A DNA stretch of 64,000 bases from Rana temporaria (taxonomy: Eukaryota; Chordata; Amphibia; Anura; Ranidae), in NCBI RefSeq assembly GCF_905171775.1, contig NC_053489.1, positions 588,619,832-588,683,831 of the forward strand. Direction: 5' to 3'. Positions within the stretch are counted from its first letter, which is position 1. Every line of letters begins with the position of its first letter. The notes under the pieces are model-generated. The model was not told the origin of the DNA and did no database searches. It worked only from the letters and a program-made list of their open reading frames with translations. The position numbers and the translations under genes are program-made. This document shows positions 1 through 10,840 of this stretch, piece after piece.

Positions 1-846
1 CGTTCACGCGGAAGTGGGAGAAAGAACTCCAAGAGAATATAGCTTTAGCAGACTGGCAAAAAAGCTTTATTTTGACTCACAAAACTTCAATAGATACAAG
101 ATCACAAGAAAAGGCATATAAGTTGGTGAGTAGATGGTACAGGTGCCCTTCTATAATGCATCAAATCAATCAAAATATACCGGACATTTGTTGGCGTTGT
201 CACGAGGCAAAAGGTAGCATGTTACATGTCTGGTGGGATTGCCCGCCGGTAAGAAGGTTTTGGAAACAAATTTTTGATCTATATGGAAAATTGGAGGATA
301 CAGTAATTTGCGCATCACCCAGAGTGGCCCTTCTAAATATGACCCCAGGTCCTTTAAAAAAGGCAAGAGAGGACGTGATTGGATACTTTATTTCAGCAGC
401 TAGAGTAGTTATTCCTCGATATTGGAAGACAGGGGTAGTGCCTTCCCTAGGGGAGTGGGTGAAGGAATTGGAACGTTCTAGAGACTTGGAAAGTCTATTG
501 GCCCGGGAAACGGGAAGGGAAGAGCAGTTTTCTCATACTTGGTCTGCATGGTCTGACTTTCGGAAATCAGATGAATTCCCAACCTGGGTTAAAGGGAACC
601 TTACAGACGAGTAGCCATGGTGGGGAGATTATTATTACTGTTTAATTTTATTTCCCCCCCACCCCCTTTTTTTTTTTTTTTTTTTGTTCCTCCTTCCTTT
701 TTTTTTTCTATGTGCCTATGGGTATTATATGTTACAGATAAGAAAATATGTATTATGTACATGTATGCTTGACTGCTATGATTATAGTAGTAATGTATGT
801 CTATGTAGATACTACTAAAATTCAATAAAATTCAGATTGAAACAAT
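1..846 (+). mobile_element. 3' end of an L1/Tx1-like LINE (ORF2 C-terminus and 3' tail)
   Basis: The frame is open from base 3 to the stop at 612-614. The peptide has the C-terminal LINE ORF2 signature: a KLVSRWYRCP-type stretch followed by CWRCHEAKGSMLHVWWDCP, the cysteine/histidine knuckle found after the reverse transcriptase in L1-clade elements. The upstream endonuclease and reverse transcriptase domains lie outside the window. After the stop come a C/T-rich run and a short A-rich 3' end (AATAAAATTCAGATTG near 824-839), which fits the end of such an element. Assignment to L1 versus Tx1 is by peptide style only. The internal frame is intact here, so the copy is not very old. Confidence 0.8.
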
Positions 847-881
847 AGTTCTCCTGAACTGCATTGAAGAACTGGTGACAA

Positions 882-1230
882 GTGGATGCTTGTATTACGG
901 TAGAAGGTGGCTGTAAAGTGGGGGAGCGTTGCTGGGTAACAGTGGTCAAGAGGAGGTATCCAAATGGAATAGTGATCATTTTGGATTACCTCCTTGGCCT
1001 CCCTCTCACTGTACCAGATTCCTTATACAGACTCGCTCTTAAACCTCAACTGAAACAGCAATATGAAGCGGTAATCCTTTCCAGAAAATGATTGTCCTTC
1101 CCAAAGAGTGGTAAATATATTGATACATATCATCTTGTGATTCAATCCACAGCCCTGTGGACTGTATAGGGACTCTGATTGGTACAGTGAGAGGGAGGCC
1201 AAAGACTCTCTATGACCTTTTGGATTGGTC
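882..1230. repeat. Imperfect inverted repeat, unidentified MITE-like fragment
   Basis: A segment reading GGCCTCCCTCTCACTGTACC near 995 is answered in inverse orientation by GGTACAGTGAGAGGGAGGCC near 1181-1200. The two arms enclose about 160 bases. No terminal duplication was recognised and no coding frame is convincing. It is probably a decayed palindromic transposon, but the family is unknown. Confidence 0.4.
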
Positions 1231-1678
1231 TCTGTTAGCTGCTTAGCTCAGAGGTCACAGGTTTTCCACATATACAGTACCTTGAAAAAGTATTCATACC
1301 CCTTGAATTTTTCTACATTTTGTAACGTTACAACCAAAAACATAAATGTATTTTATTGGGATTTTATGTGATAGACCAGCACAAAGCGGCACAGAATTGT
1401 GAAGTAGAAGGAAAAATGATAAATGATTTTCAGGTATTCATTTGTAAAAGTGTGTGGTGCATTTGTATTCAGACCTCCCGAGTCAATACTTTGTAGAACA
1501 CCTTTCACTGTAATTACAGCTGCAAGTCTTTTTGGGGATGTCTCTACCAGCTTTGCACATCTAGAGAGACATTTTTGCCCATTCAGCTTTGCAAATAGTT
1601 CAAACTCTGTCATATTGGATGGAGAGCGTCTATGAACATCAATTTTCAAGTCTTGCTACAGATTCTTAAATGGATTTA

Positions 1679-2062
1679 CAGTGCCTTTCAAAAGTATTCA
1701 CCCCCCCTTGCCATTTTTCGTGTTTTGTTGCCTCACAACCTGGAATTAACATGTATTGTATGAGGATTTGCATCATTTAATTTACAGAACATGCCCACAA
1801 CTTTAAAGATTTTTTTTTTTTGTGTGTGTGAAGCAAACAACAAATAGGACAAAATAACAGAAAAAGTCAATGTGCATAACTATTCACCCCACTAAAGTCA
1901 ATACTTTTTAGGGCCCCCTTTCTAATTTTACTTCACCAACTTAGACTATTGTGTTCTGATCCATCACATATAATTCAGATTAAAAAAAACATTGAACTAA
2001 AGACTGTAATGTAACAAAATAGGTAAAAAGCCAAGGGCGGTGAATACTTTTGCAAGGCACTA
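1679..2062. mobile_element. TA-flanked MITE inserted in Tc1 relic A
   Basis: The left end reads CAGTGCCTTTCAAAAGTATT and the right end is its inverse (AATACTTTTGCAAGGCACT). The flanks are TA at 1677-1678 and TA at 2063-2064. This fits a non-autonomous Tc1/mariner element. No transposase frame remains. It sits inside the older Tc1 relic, so it inserted later. Confidence 0.75.
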
Positions 2063-2112
2063 TAGGTCTTGAGTTTGACTGGGCTTTTCTAACACTATGC
2101 TTTGATCTAAAC

Positions 2113-2271
2113 CAGGGATATTTAATTAGCGGACCTCCAGCTGTTGCAGAACTACAAGTCCCATGAGGCATAGCAAGACTCTGACAGCCATAAGCATGAC
2201 ACCCAGAGGCAGAGGCATGATGGGAATTGTAGTTTTGCAACATCTGGAGGTCCGCTAATTGCATATCCCTG
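2113..2271. mobile_element. hAT-like MITE with 8-base target duplication, in Tc1 relic A
   Basis: The 159-base element starts CAGGGATATTTAATTAGCGG and ends with the inverse, CCGCTAATTGCATATCCCTG. It is flanked on both sides by ATCTAAAC (2105-2112 and 2272-2279), the 8-base duplication typical of hAT transposons. A related TIR type with an ACTACAAGTCCCATGAGGCA core also occurs at 4246-4390. The Tc1 host sequence resumes cleanly after the right copy. Confidence 0.85.
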
Positions 2272-2349
2272 ATCTAAACCATTCCATTGTAGCTCTGGCT
2301 GTATGTTTAGGGTCGTTGTCCTGCTGGAAGGTGAACCTCTGCCCCAGTC

Positions 2350-3135
2350 AGAGTCATAGACCGTAATTTTTTAGGATTTGGTTGTTAAAGCCAAGCTGTT
2401 AAAACCTGCAACCATGAAGCAGAATGCTAGACCTGTTCTTGAGACAGCAGCTCTGGTCGGTCTGTAAGTGCTCACAGAGTGTCTCCAAGGAGTCACAGGA
2501 TGTCAGAACGCCAAGTCCTTGTGGACCTATTTGGTGCTACAAAGATCACCTTAATGCCCTTTGTCTCAATTCTGTGAAGCAGTCGAGGGAGAATCCATAG
2601 CAGGGGCAAAAAGGAATGTATTAGCCAGAACTGATTCCGTGTGTGTGTGTGTCCACTGCAAAGGCCTTTGGATCTCCGATCCTCGTCACAAACCTGTACA
2701 GCTTGTTGAAGCAGGAAGCACACAGACCTACATCCCGCAGTGGTGACAGATGTCCCAGAACACCATTCTCTTGCATTGTCTACCCAGGAATGTGAACTGC
2801 AGACAAGGTTTAACATTAGTTTTGGCTCAAACCATAATTATGTCTGCTTCTCGAAGGGCCACGTGGTATTTGGTGCAGCCTTGATGGTTTACGTAAGCTG
2901 TGGCATTGTCCAACTGAACTGAAGGTTGGTCGCCCTTGCAGCTGGTTGGACCAATACAACAGGGATAGGCGAATGACCCTCCGTTTAAAAATGTTGATGG
3001 AAAGGGGCAAAGTCCTGGACTTGCCACACCAAGAAACAGGCACCTTCCCAGGCAATAGACCACCATGGGAATATCCCTCACTTTTTGGCGCAGTGGATTG
3101 CAACAAACAATAACCACTTTGCAATGTGAACAGAA
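2350..3135 (-). mobile_element. DIRS-like retrotransposon fragment (RNase H-like region)
   Basis: Minus-strand translation in broken frames gives LDNATAYVNHQGCTKYHVAL (about 2840-2920) and, further 3', ILPRLLHRIETKGIKVIFVA (about 2520-2600). Both resemble the RNase H region and following linker of DIRS-type tyrosine-recombinase retrotransposons, where QSDN-T-AYINHQGGT and LVAPNWP-type motifs recur. Stops and frameshifts interrupt the frame. The order and spacing support one fragment. A Gypsy-type pol is the main alternative. Confidence 0.55.
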
Positions 3136-3314
3136 CTTGAAATGTGACTTATGCGCACGATGCACCGACTTGTCCTCCTAACACGCATAAGCGGGTGTGC
3201 GATCAAGCTCTTAAATGCACTGCAAATTAGCTGCACAGAAACCAGTGTACTTAAGCTTAATGTCATAAGGATTTAATAGTTTACATTCAAGGGGGAAAAA
3301 AAAAAAACTCTTAC

Positions 3315-3427
3315 TTGTTTTCTTTAAAAATGTCCATAAGCAGGTTTTGCTCTATGTTAGGAAACAGTTCCAAGAGTTGCTTCTCCTTCATTTTCACAGC
3401 GCAGTTTGACGATGCTAAAGGCTTCTT
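3315..3427 (-). CDS. N4BP2: N4BP2 exon, last one in the window (KEKQLLELFPNI region)
   Basis: The exon follows a polypyrimidine tract and TTGCTGCAG and ends before GTAAGA. It starts in phase 0, which fits the ATG end of the exon at 11075, and leaves two bases of a split codon. It encodes 37 residues including KMKEKQLLELFPNIEQNLLM and DIFKEN. In the N4BP2 family this K-E-K-Q-L-x-x-L/M-F-P-x-x-x-Q-x-x-L-x-D-I-F-K pattern is a helical CUE/UBA-like motif that lies before the C-terminal DUF1771/Smr region. The next exon must lie below base 1, because I found no continuation with a suitable splice site in 1-3300. The exon is unusually lysine-rich and carries no lesions. Assignment rests on remembered family motifs and the phase match. 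Confidence 0.85.
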
Positions 3428-3429
3428 CT

Positions 3430-4240
3430 GCAGCAAGAAAAATAAAATGTATTTTGATTACTTTATTACAATGGCAATCTTTTTATTAACAAAGAAATCT
3501 AAAGATGACCTTTAGGCATGACCCACCATTTACCCCCAAACCTCCATCTCCCTCTCTAGCGTATGTTGCAGCATGATTTACCATTCTTTTGCCTCCTGTA
3601 GTAGGAAATACTTCTCTCTGTGATGTCATCAATAGGCATATACATTTCTTGCAGCAGAAGCTGCAGGGAGAAGGGATCAGCAGGCTGCCCTACATCAGTT
3701 TCTAGCGACATAGGCATGCACCCAAAACTACATCAAGAGACCTTTCACTGCACACAAAGCAAGAGCAGGCTCTTGAGAATTAAGACAGCAGCACTATTTT
3801 GTTGGAAAATAAGTCAATGTATGTAGGTGGAGAGGCACAAACAGTGACAAACTAAAAAGACACATAATAGTATAAAAATACATTCCAGCATCCAAATCCC
3901 ATCCAACCCCTCATTTGACGCATATTGCTACACTGCCCTGGAACTAGCATGCATCTTGTGAATGGACAATGGCGGCCTCAACACACTGGGGAGGTATTAA
4001 AGGCGTTTTTCAGGTGCGCCTGAAAAGCACCTTTAAACCAGAGATTTCCTCTTTGTATTTTCAAAACTCCATACTGCCCCTTCCTAGCATTCTATAAAAA
4101 TGTTACCCCCACCCCAGATAATGAACCAAAACGTTCTCCCTCTCTCGTATACCCCATCTTCGCCCCACTTGCATTGAAAGACCAATTTTGTGTTTCCATG
4201 TTAATTCAGAACTACATAGAGTGCTGTATTTTGATGCACC
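3430..4240. other. Intron sequence without recognisable features
   Basis: No coding frame with domain similarity, no splice-bounded exon and no clear terminal inverted repeat was seen. A short hairpin (GGCGTTTTTCAGGTGCGCCTG, split as arms around 4001-4021) is present. This is the N4BP2 intron between the exons at 3315 and 11075. Confidence 0.5.
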
Positions 4241-4245
4241 AATAC

Positions 4246-4390
4246 AGGGATCTCCAAACTACGGCCCAGCTGTTGCAGAACTACACATCCCATGAGGCAT
4301 TGTAAAACTCTGACCTTCAAAGACATGACTAGGCATCATGGGAATTGTAGTTCCTGAACAACTGGAGGGCCATAGTTTGGAGACCCATGC
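4246..4390. mobile_element. hAT-like MITE
   Basis: The left end CAGGGATCTCCAAACTACGG and the right end, the inverse of GGGTCTCCAAACTATGGCCC, form terminal inverted repeats of about 23 bases. The interior contains AACTACACATCCCATGAGGC and its partner CATGGGAATTGTAGTTC, as in the hAT-like MITE at 2113. I could not identify an 8-base duplication with confidence, because the flanks have diverged. Confidence 0.65.
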
Positions 4391-4796
4391 TCGAATATAT
4401 TTATTGGGCCTAAAATGACAGCAATCATTCTAAAAAGAACACAGCTCTGTTTTTTTTTTTTGTTTAAAAAGTCTTACTGTTTTTAGGCTGCTTTTTGTCC
4501 TGTGCATGCTCCCTATCCTCCACTGATGCACCTCACTACTACCAACGTAGAGCAAGCAGTGACTTTACTTATGGTCACACGCTCCGCTGTATGTATACTA
4601 CAAACCCATAGTGCTGAATGGGTCTGCACGTACAGTGCCTTGAAAAAGTATTCATAACTCTTTAAATTCTCCACATTTTGTCATGCAACAACCAAAAACA
4701 TTAATGTTTTTTGGGGGGATTTTATGTGATAGACCAACACAATGTGGCACATAATTGTGAAGTGGAAGAAAATTATTAACTTTTTTTTTTTTACAG

Positions 4797-5340
4797 CTCA
4801 CTGGAAATAATGTAGATGGAACACGACCCGACGCGTCGACAGATGGCGTTAGATGTAGGCTAACGAAACAGCGCTGGGTCGTGTTTGAGATACGTCGTTA
4901 CCGGTCAGCTGGAACGCAGGTGGAGTGCAAACCAGCGATTCCTATACAATATTTGCTGATCCTTGTCTTTTTTGATGAAAGCGCTTATTTTTTAATAAAT
5001 TATTTGCATTACTGCACCATGAGAGCGTTTTTTTCCTCTCCCTCTCTATATGGCAAAACTGGAGCTTTGAATACGCCATTTATATAAATATTGAATGGAT
5101 GACAGCAGCAGTCTGGATTAATTCCTGTGACTTCATGTACAACATCTTGGATTTTCCCATATGACTCCCTGTAATAGGGGTCAATTATGTCTGGTGAATG
5201 CACTGTGTGTCTGCATGTGGGTGGAGAGCAACCTTTCCTATACTCACTGAGGACACAATGTTTATGTATTTATATAGTTCAAATGAAGATTTTTTTTTTG
5301 TTTTGTTTATTCACTATGGTGATTTATGATATGTAATTGA
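4797..5340. repeat. Unidentified insert within Tc1 relic B
   Basis: This segment interrupts Tc1 homology. It opens with CACGACCCGACGCGTCGACA and contains a partial inverse (CAGCGCTGGGTCGTGTTT) near 4869-4887. I do not recognise the family. No coding frame is supported. Confidence 0.35.
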
Positions 5341-5368
5341 TATAAGAGGTTTCTTTTGCAGACTCTTA

Positions 5369-5786
5369 TGCCGCGTACACACGATCGGTTCGTCGGATAA
5401 AAACGGTCCGATGGACCATTTCATCGGACGAACCGATCGTGTGTGGGCCCCATCGTTTTTTTTTCCCCATCGGTGAAAAAAAACGTAGAACCCGTTTTAA
5501 AATTATCTGATGGTTAAAAAAACGATAGAAAAAAACGATCGTCTGTGGGCAAGTCCATCGGTTAAAAATCCAAGCATGCTCAGAATCAAGTCGACGCATG
5601 CTCGGAAGCATTGAACTTCATTTTTCTCAGCACGTCGTAGTGTTTTACGTCACCACGTTCTGACACGAACTGATTTTTAACTGATGGTGTGTAGGCAAGA
5701 CTGATGAAAGTCAGCTTCATCGGATATCTGATGAAAAAATCCATCGGTCTGTTTTCATAGGATGAACCGATCGTGTGTACGTGGCA
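5369..5786. mobile_element. MITE with TGCCGCGTACACACGATCGG termini
   Basis: The left end TGCCGCGTACACACGATCGG is matched by the inverse right end CCGATCGTGTGTACGTGGCA, giving terminal repeats of more than 20 bases with one difference. Internal sub-repeats of the form CCGATCGTGTGTGG and ATCGTCTGTGG suggest a multiply folded structure. A related family is present at 54726-55160, and a solo end is present near 27725. Confidence 0.75.
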
Positions 5787-6460
5787 TAAAAGTTTTTTTT
5801 CCCCCCAAGATTGCTCCATCCATCTTCCTATCAACTCTGACCAGCTTCCCTGTCCCCGCTGAAGATAAGCATCCCACAACATGATGCTGCCACCACCATG
5901 TTTCATGGCGGGGATGGTGTGTTCAGGGGTGACGTGCAGTGTTAGTTTTCCTCCACATAAAGTGTTTTGCCTTTAAGCCAAAAAGTTCAATGTTGGTCTA
6001 ATCTGTCCAGAGCGTCTACTTCCACATGTTTGCTGTGTCCCCCACATGGCTGCACGCAAACTGCGAACGGGGCTTCTTATGCCTTTTTTTCAACATTGCT
6101 TTCTTCTTGCCACTCTTCCATAAAGGCCAGATTTGTGGAGAGCTTGATTAATAGTTGTGCTGTGGGCAGATTCTCCCACCTGAGCTGTGGATCTCATTTT
6201 TGGTTACAATGTGACAAAATCTGGAAAATTTCAAAGGGTATGAATACATTTCAAGGCACTTACATGTGTAGTCCATCACAGGGGTGAAAATGAAAAAGTA
6301 GCCATGTTCAAGGGGGCACAGAGAATGGAACATATCTACCCTAGAACATGAAATCTGAGAATAACAGAAAAAAGCTTCCATTTGGGAGATGAAACAAAGG
6401 AAAAGGGATAGAAGAGGCATATTCATAGAAGCATCTGAAAAGGTGACATGTTTTAAGTTA

Positions 6461-7076
6461 CCGTATTTATCGCGGTATAACGCGCTCCCGCGTATACCGC
6501 GCACCCCTAAATTGCCCCGAATCCTGTGGAAAAAAAGTTTTTTTTGTACTTACAGTTTTGGTGTCTTGGGCGGCGTCCATCGGCGGCCTTGCGGGTCCGG
6601 CGTCCGTCTGCGGCTTTGGGTGTCCTCTTCGTCGGGTACGGGTCCTTCTGCGGCTTCCGGGGGTCCTCTTCGTCGGGTACGGGTCCTTCTGCGGCTTCCG
6701 GGGGTCCTCTTCGTAGGGTCCGGCGTCCGTCTGCGGCTTCGGGTGTCCTCTTCGTCGGGTCCGGCGTCCGTCTGCGGCTTCCTCGCGTCCTCCCCGCGCC
6801 GAGTTTGAATACTGCGCCGACATATACCGAGCGCAGTACACTCGTGTATCGTCGGGCAGGCTCGGCAACTCTCGCGCTGACGTCCTGTACGCTCAGGGCG
6901 TCAGCGCGAGAGGCGCCGAGACTGCCCGAAGATACACAAGTGTACTGCGCTTGGTATATGCCGGCGCAGTATTCAAACTCTTGGCGGGAAAGCGGGTATC
7001 GGCGTATACCGCGCACCCACGATTTTGCCCTGATTTTCAGGGGGAAATAGTGCGCGGTATACGCCGATAAATACGG
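6461..7076. mobile_element. TA-flanked MITE with GC-rich tandem repeats
   Basis: The termini are CCGTATTTATCGCGGTATA and the inverse TATACGCCGATAAATACGG, each flanked by TA (6459-6460 and 7077-7078), as for Tc1/mariner relatives. Inside, about 6570-6790 holds tandem copies of a unit of roughly 45 bases (TCCTCTTCGTCGGGTACGGG and variants), followed by a long inverted segment around 6830-6990 (TCTCGCGCTGACG versus CGTCAGCGCGAGA). Apparent open frames on both strands (RRPSAALGV-type repeats) come from the repeats and are not genes. Confidence 0.8.
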
Positions 7077-7079
7077 TAT

Positions 7080-7770
7080 ATATTTTGATAAACATAGTAA
7101 ATTTCCTTTAAAAGGAAATGGTGAAAGAACTTTAAATTTGAATTGGCATAGAATATATTTGGATAATGTAATACACGGATATCAAAAGTATCACAAGTTT
7201 AATATATAGGATTTAAAAACAAAATGAAGATACTCAACCAGCGGAACATGTGGTCACAAGATCACCAATCCTTCCCGCCTCTCTAAATGTTAAGAACTTT
7301 TAAAGAGGACACGATGGCGGGCAGATGTGAAGGAGTTAACTACGCATTCATATTCCCTAAGTTGTTTTCTTTACCTTGTAATGACAGACTCACATGCTGT
7401 GGCTGCAATTTGTACTGGTATAGCTGATCGATTTTCCTATGTCTAGGTGTTTATTCACCTAGATTGTCCCTAGTGACAGGCAGCTTATTGTTCTGGCTCA
7501 CAGTATCCTGTGTATGCCTTGCCATTTCCTCGCTGTTGATTCACAAATGTGAGAGTACTAATGTGAGGAAATCCACCTCTTCCGGCATGGTAATCTATCT
7601 TTTAATTGCTCTGATTGTGTCTGTGTCAGACCTGTGTAGCTCTCACTTGCACCAGCGCTAGACAACCCAGGGCTTGTGGTATATGTAGTTTCTTCACAAG
7701 AAATATCAGGTCTCACACTGTAGGAAGAGGTCATGCATTAACCTGAACAGTGCCATACGACATGCCTCAT
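7080..7770. other. Intron sequence, nothing recognised
   Basis: AT-rich sequence with no domain-bearing frame, no splice-flanked exon and no terminal repeats that I could pair. Confidence 0.4.
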
Positions 7771-7866
7771 GTTTAACCCTTTAATGCCTTAAAGCGCATT
7801 TCTGACATTTGTTGCTTACAAGTTAAAATCTGTATTTTTTACTAGAAAATTACTTAGAACCCCCAA

Positions 7867-7872
<6 letters not shown>

Positions 7873-7950
<78 letters not shown>
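7873..7950. repeat. (TA)n microsatellite, left half
   Basis: About 36 TA dinucleotides. It continues at 8972-9040 on the other side of an inserted element. Confidence 0.95.
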
Positions 7951-7952
7951 TA

Positions 7953-8968
7953 CAGCCCTCAAAATTTCCACTCGCCTACTAGCATTTGGCGAGTGGATTT
8001 AAGCTGGGGGCGAGTGATGACAGGGCTACATGACCCCAATCTGTGCCTACACTTAGAGTCCCGATGAGATTGGCGGCCGAAGAGGAAAGGTGCATGCTCG
8101 GGAAAAGTAGTCTGGTGAGCCGCGCACAGGCAGAGCAGTACACAGGTGCTCTACTTACAATTCTCATTAAGCAGCCATGGGACCTAACAGTATGACCTCT
8201 CTGAGCCTGCCCCCCCTCCCAATGTAGCTGGAGAACAGAAAGTAATGAGTGAGGTGGAGGATTGCGAAAATTACCACTCCGGTGCAGCGCTCACTGAAAG
8301 TTGCCCTGACATGACAGCGGCAGCCTTCCAGTTTGTACAGTTTTCTTCTCCTTGTGCTCTATGTAAGTGTCCAGTTCAGCCTGAGCACTGTGAACAGACT
8401 GGTCTCAATGTGTGCTGTGCGCTGTGCTATGGTGTCAATGGCTGTGCAGTTGTGTGGATCTCAGCGCTGGATTGTACTCCCTCCCGCTGTGCTGCAGCTC
8501 CTCTCCTCACTGCCAGCCTAAATAAAAGGGGGAAGTGGGGACATGCAAGCGTGGAGCCGCACACACAGGCTCCTGATGATGAGATGAATGGGAGAGAGAG
8601 AGAGAGAGAGGATGGATGGGAGTTGCAGAGGAGACAGCAAGAGAATGGGGAAGAGACCCAGTTCTAGTGCCCTGTCCCTCTGATCTGCCCCCAGTGCCCT
8701 GTCCCTCTGGTCTGACCCCAGTGCCCTGTCCCTCTGGTCTGACCCCAGTGCCCTGTCCCATTTTGTTAAAGTTGTTGTCGGTAATATTTAATTTTGTAAC
8801 TTGATTCTGCATAAAACATTTAACAGTGTCATTCCATGAGATAATCTACGAGGGTGTGTTTACGGGTGCAATTAGGCGCAGGGCAGTGTATGAATTAGGT
8901 GGGGCAACTGGTGGCGAGTAACTCTTGAGGCCTGGCTAGTAGCTCAGGACTTGAAATTTTGAGCCCTG
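7953..8968. mobile_element. hAT-like non-autonomous element in a TA microsatellite
   Basis: The left terminus CAGCCCTCAAAATTTCCACT and the right terminus GAAATTTTGAGCCCTG are inverse to one another with two differences. Sub-terminal blocks (CTCGCCTACTAGC and GGCGAGTGG; GGCGAGTAACTC) resemble the hAT element at 50885. The flanking eight bases (CATATATA and TATGTATA) are compatible with a decayed hAT duplication, but the microsatellite makes this hard to judge. The interior has short repeats of CCCAGTGCCCTGTCCCTCTG near 8690-8760 and a (GA)n run. No transposase frame is visible. Confidence 0.7.
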
Positions 8969-8971
<3 letters not shown>

Positions 8972-9044
<73 letters not shown>

Positions 9045-9060
9045 CACACACACACACACA
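8972..9060. repeat. (TA)n then (CA)n microsatellite, right half
   Basis: Simple dinucleotide run. TA repeats give way to ACACAC repeats at about 9045-9060. Confidence 0.95.
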
Positions 9061-9450
9061 CTTTTTGCAGAGACCCTAGAGAATAAAATGTCGGTCATTG
9101 TAAATGTTTTATGTCACAAGGTATTTGCGCAGTGCAGTGGTCTTTCAAAACACACTTCTATGAATAAAAAAATAAAAGAAACACAGTAAAAGTAAGCCCA
9201 TTTTTTTGTAAAATGTGAAAGATGATGTTACACCTGGTAAATAGATACCCAACATGTCATGCTTTGAAATTGCGCACACTTGTGGAATGGCAGCAAACTA
9301 CAGTACTTAAAAATCTCCATAGGTGACGCTTTAAAATTTCTACAGGTTACCAGTTACAGAGGAGGTCCTGTTCTAGAATTATTGCTCTCGCTCTGGCGAT
9401 CGCGGCGATACCTCACATGTGTGGTTTGAACACCATATACATTTGCGGTT

Positions 9451-10357
9451 GTAATTGCGTATGCGTTCGCTTCTGCGTGCAAATTGTGCAAAAATTGTGT
9501 TCATTTTTATGCATTTTATTTATTTTTACAAGGTTTCTTGTAAACTGCTCTGCAAATCACATGTGATGTCTGTACTATGCAAATTCATAGATACGGATTG
9601 TATGGCTGAATTTGCATCGCATTCGGCCAAACTCACACAGGACCCTTTTTTGTCCGCACCAGAATTGTATTGCATGGGTGTTAACATTGACAGTTCACAC
9701 TGTAATATGCAAACCAATCTGGGGGTGTAATTAACTTTCTTTTAATACACCGCAGCGGTTCGCATAGGGCAGTATGAACATGACGGCCGACATGCGATGT
9801 GGGAACCCGTACTGGATTCACATGGGCTCTCGCATCACAGCAGTGTGAACCGGCCCCGAGAGTGGAACCACTTTGGAATGGCTGAAGCAGGTGTGCAGAT
9901 CTATGAACTCATACACTGATTTTCAACACCTAAATCCCTTAGAAAATAAGAAAATGTCAGTCTTGGATAGAGTGGAGCAGTAGATGCTCTGTTATAGGTT
10001 TATGTCCCCCCCCCCCCCCATTTTTCCTACTAACCAGGACAACGAGACAGAAAGTAGTGAGAAGTCTAAAACGTTAATGTTGTCACCAGAACAAGGAGGT
10101 AAGGGAAATCATCCAATGGGAAAAATATTCTGCTGACAACTGTTTTAGAACAAGTGTCTATAGGATTTGAGTTTCAAATGCAGCATGATTTTGATGTGCT
10201 TCTGAGATCACTTGAAAATGCAGTAAAAAGCGTTATTTGACCTGCAGTAGACCTCCTTTTGAGCTGCACCTGACCTGCTCCAAGCTAATTTTGCATTTCC
10301 TAAGCTTATGGGGATAGATGCAGCTCTAACATAACAAAAAAAAAACAGTCACTGGTG
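9451..10357. other. Intron sequence with a probable decayed MITE
   Basis: The stretch 9520-9860 ends with AGTGTGAACCGGCCCC, similar to the ends of other growth-style MITEs in the window (for example 17702-18100), but I could not pair a left terminus. No coding evidence. A poly-C run is at 10008-10019. Confidence 0.35.
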
Positions 10358-10840
10358 TTAAAGGGGTTGTAAACCCTTGTGTTTTTTCACCTTAATGCAT
10401 CCTAAGCATTAAGGTGAAAAAACTTCTGTCACTCAGCAGACGCCCCCCCCCCCCCCTCCCCGTTTTACTCACCAGAGCCCGTTCGTTCCCCCGCCAGAGA
10501 CGCACTCTACCTCTCTGGTCGGGGGGTTCTCTCGGCTTGTGATTAGATATATTGATAGCAACGCAGCTATTGGCTCCTGCTGCTGTCAATCAAATTCAAT
10601 GACGTGGGGGCGGGGCAGAGTTCGGTATTCTGTGTCTATGGATGCAAATTTCGGACTCGGGAGCGTGCCGCACGGTAACCCCCGGGGAGAGCGCTTCTCC
10701 TAGGGGGTTTCCAGATGCCAGGAAGAGCCGCGAGCGCATCTGGGGGACCCCAGAAGACGAGGTTTGGGGGGCCACTCTGTGCAAAACTAACTGCAACGTG
10801 GAGGCAAGTATATTTAAACAAGGGTTTAGTAACCCTTTAA
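10358..10840. mobile_element. TTAA-flanked MITE (AGGGGTTGTAAACCC type)
   Basis: TTAA 10358-10361 is followed by AGGGGTTGTAAACCCTTGTG. The right end CAAGGGTTTAGTAACCCTTTAA closes with TTAA at 10837-10840. TTAA duplications are used by piggyBac- and Kolobok-type transposases. A perfect hairpin (TTTTTTCACCTTAATGC with its inverse) lies at 10383-10422. The same family occurs at 58693-59206, and a partial copy starts at 15733. Confidence 0.75.

Larger units (their letters stand above)
1275..2345 (-). mobile_element. Tc1-like transposon relic A (5'-truncated on its other side, carries two insertions)
   Basis: It begins after a TA with CAGTACCTTGAAAAAGTATT, a terminal repeat shared with the relics at 4633 and 11635. 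The sequence then follows the same order as the copy at 11635, with shared blocks such as CAATACTTTGTAGAACACC and GGGGATGTCTCTACCAGC. It is interrupted by a TA-flanked MITE (1679-2062) and a hAT-like MITE (2113-2271). Homology to the other copy stops near 2345, where DIRS-like sequence begins, so the right half is missing. Transposase orientation is minus, judged from the copies that retain coding blocks. Confidence 0.75.
4633..6260 (-). mobile_element. Tc1-like transposon relic B
   Basis: TA at 4631-4632 precedes CAGTGCCTTGAAAAAGTATT, and the right end TTTCAAGGCACT is followed by TA at 6261-6262. On the minus strand, remnants of a Tc1 transposase appear around 5800-6020: the block encoding LWxDE-type sequence and HGGGSIMLWD, the glycine-rich motif that follows the first catalytic aspartate. 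An internal part is replaced by unrelated sequence (4797-5340) and a MITE (5369-5786). The frame is destroyed. Confidence 0.75.
7773..9450 (-). mobile_element. Reverse-oriented TTAA-type element part with the recurrent CGTCGCCTATG module, TA microsatellite and inserted hAT-like element
   Basis: On the minus strand, 9450 down to 9061 matches the module also found at 47690-48200 and 50945-51430: a CACATGTGAGGTATCGCCGC block, then GGCGACGTTT-type, GACATGTTGGGTATC-type and GTAAGACCGCTGCGC-type blocks. The module ends at 7840-7875 (CTAGAAAATTACTTAGAACC, the inverse of GGTTCTAAGTAATTTTCTAG). In between lie two TA runs, which are halves of one microsatellite split by the hAT-like element at 7953-8968. 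No coding capacity was seen. Confidence 0.65.

Noticed and set aside
6389..7050. Overlapping frames of 130-174 residues on both strands
   Set aside because: They come from GC-rich tandem repeats inside a MITE.
8895..9189. Frames made of alternating I/Y residues
   Set aside because: Translation of the TA microsatellite.
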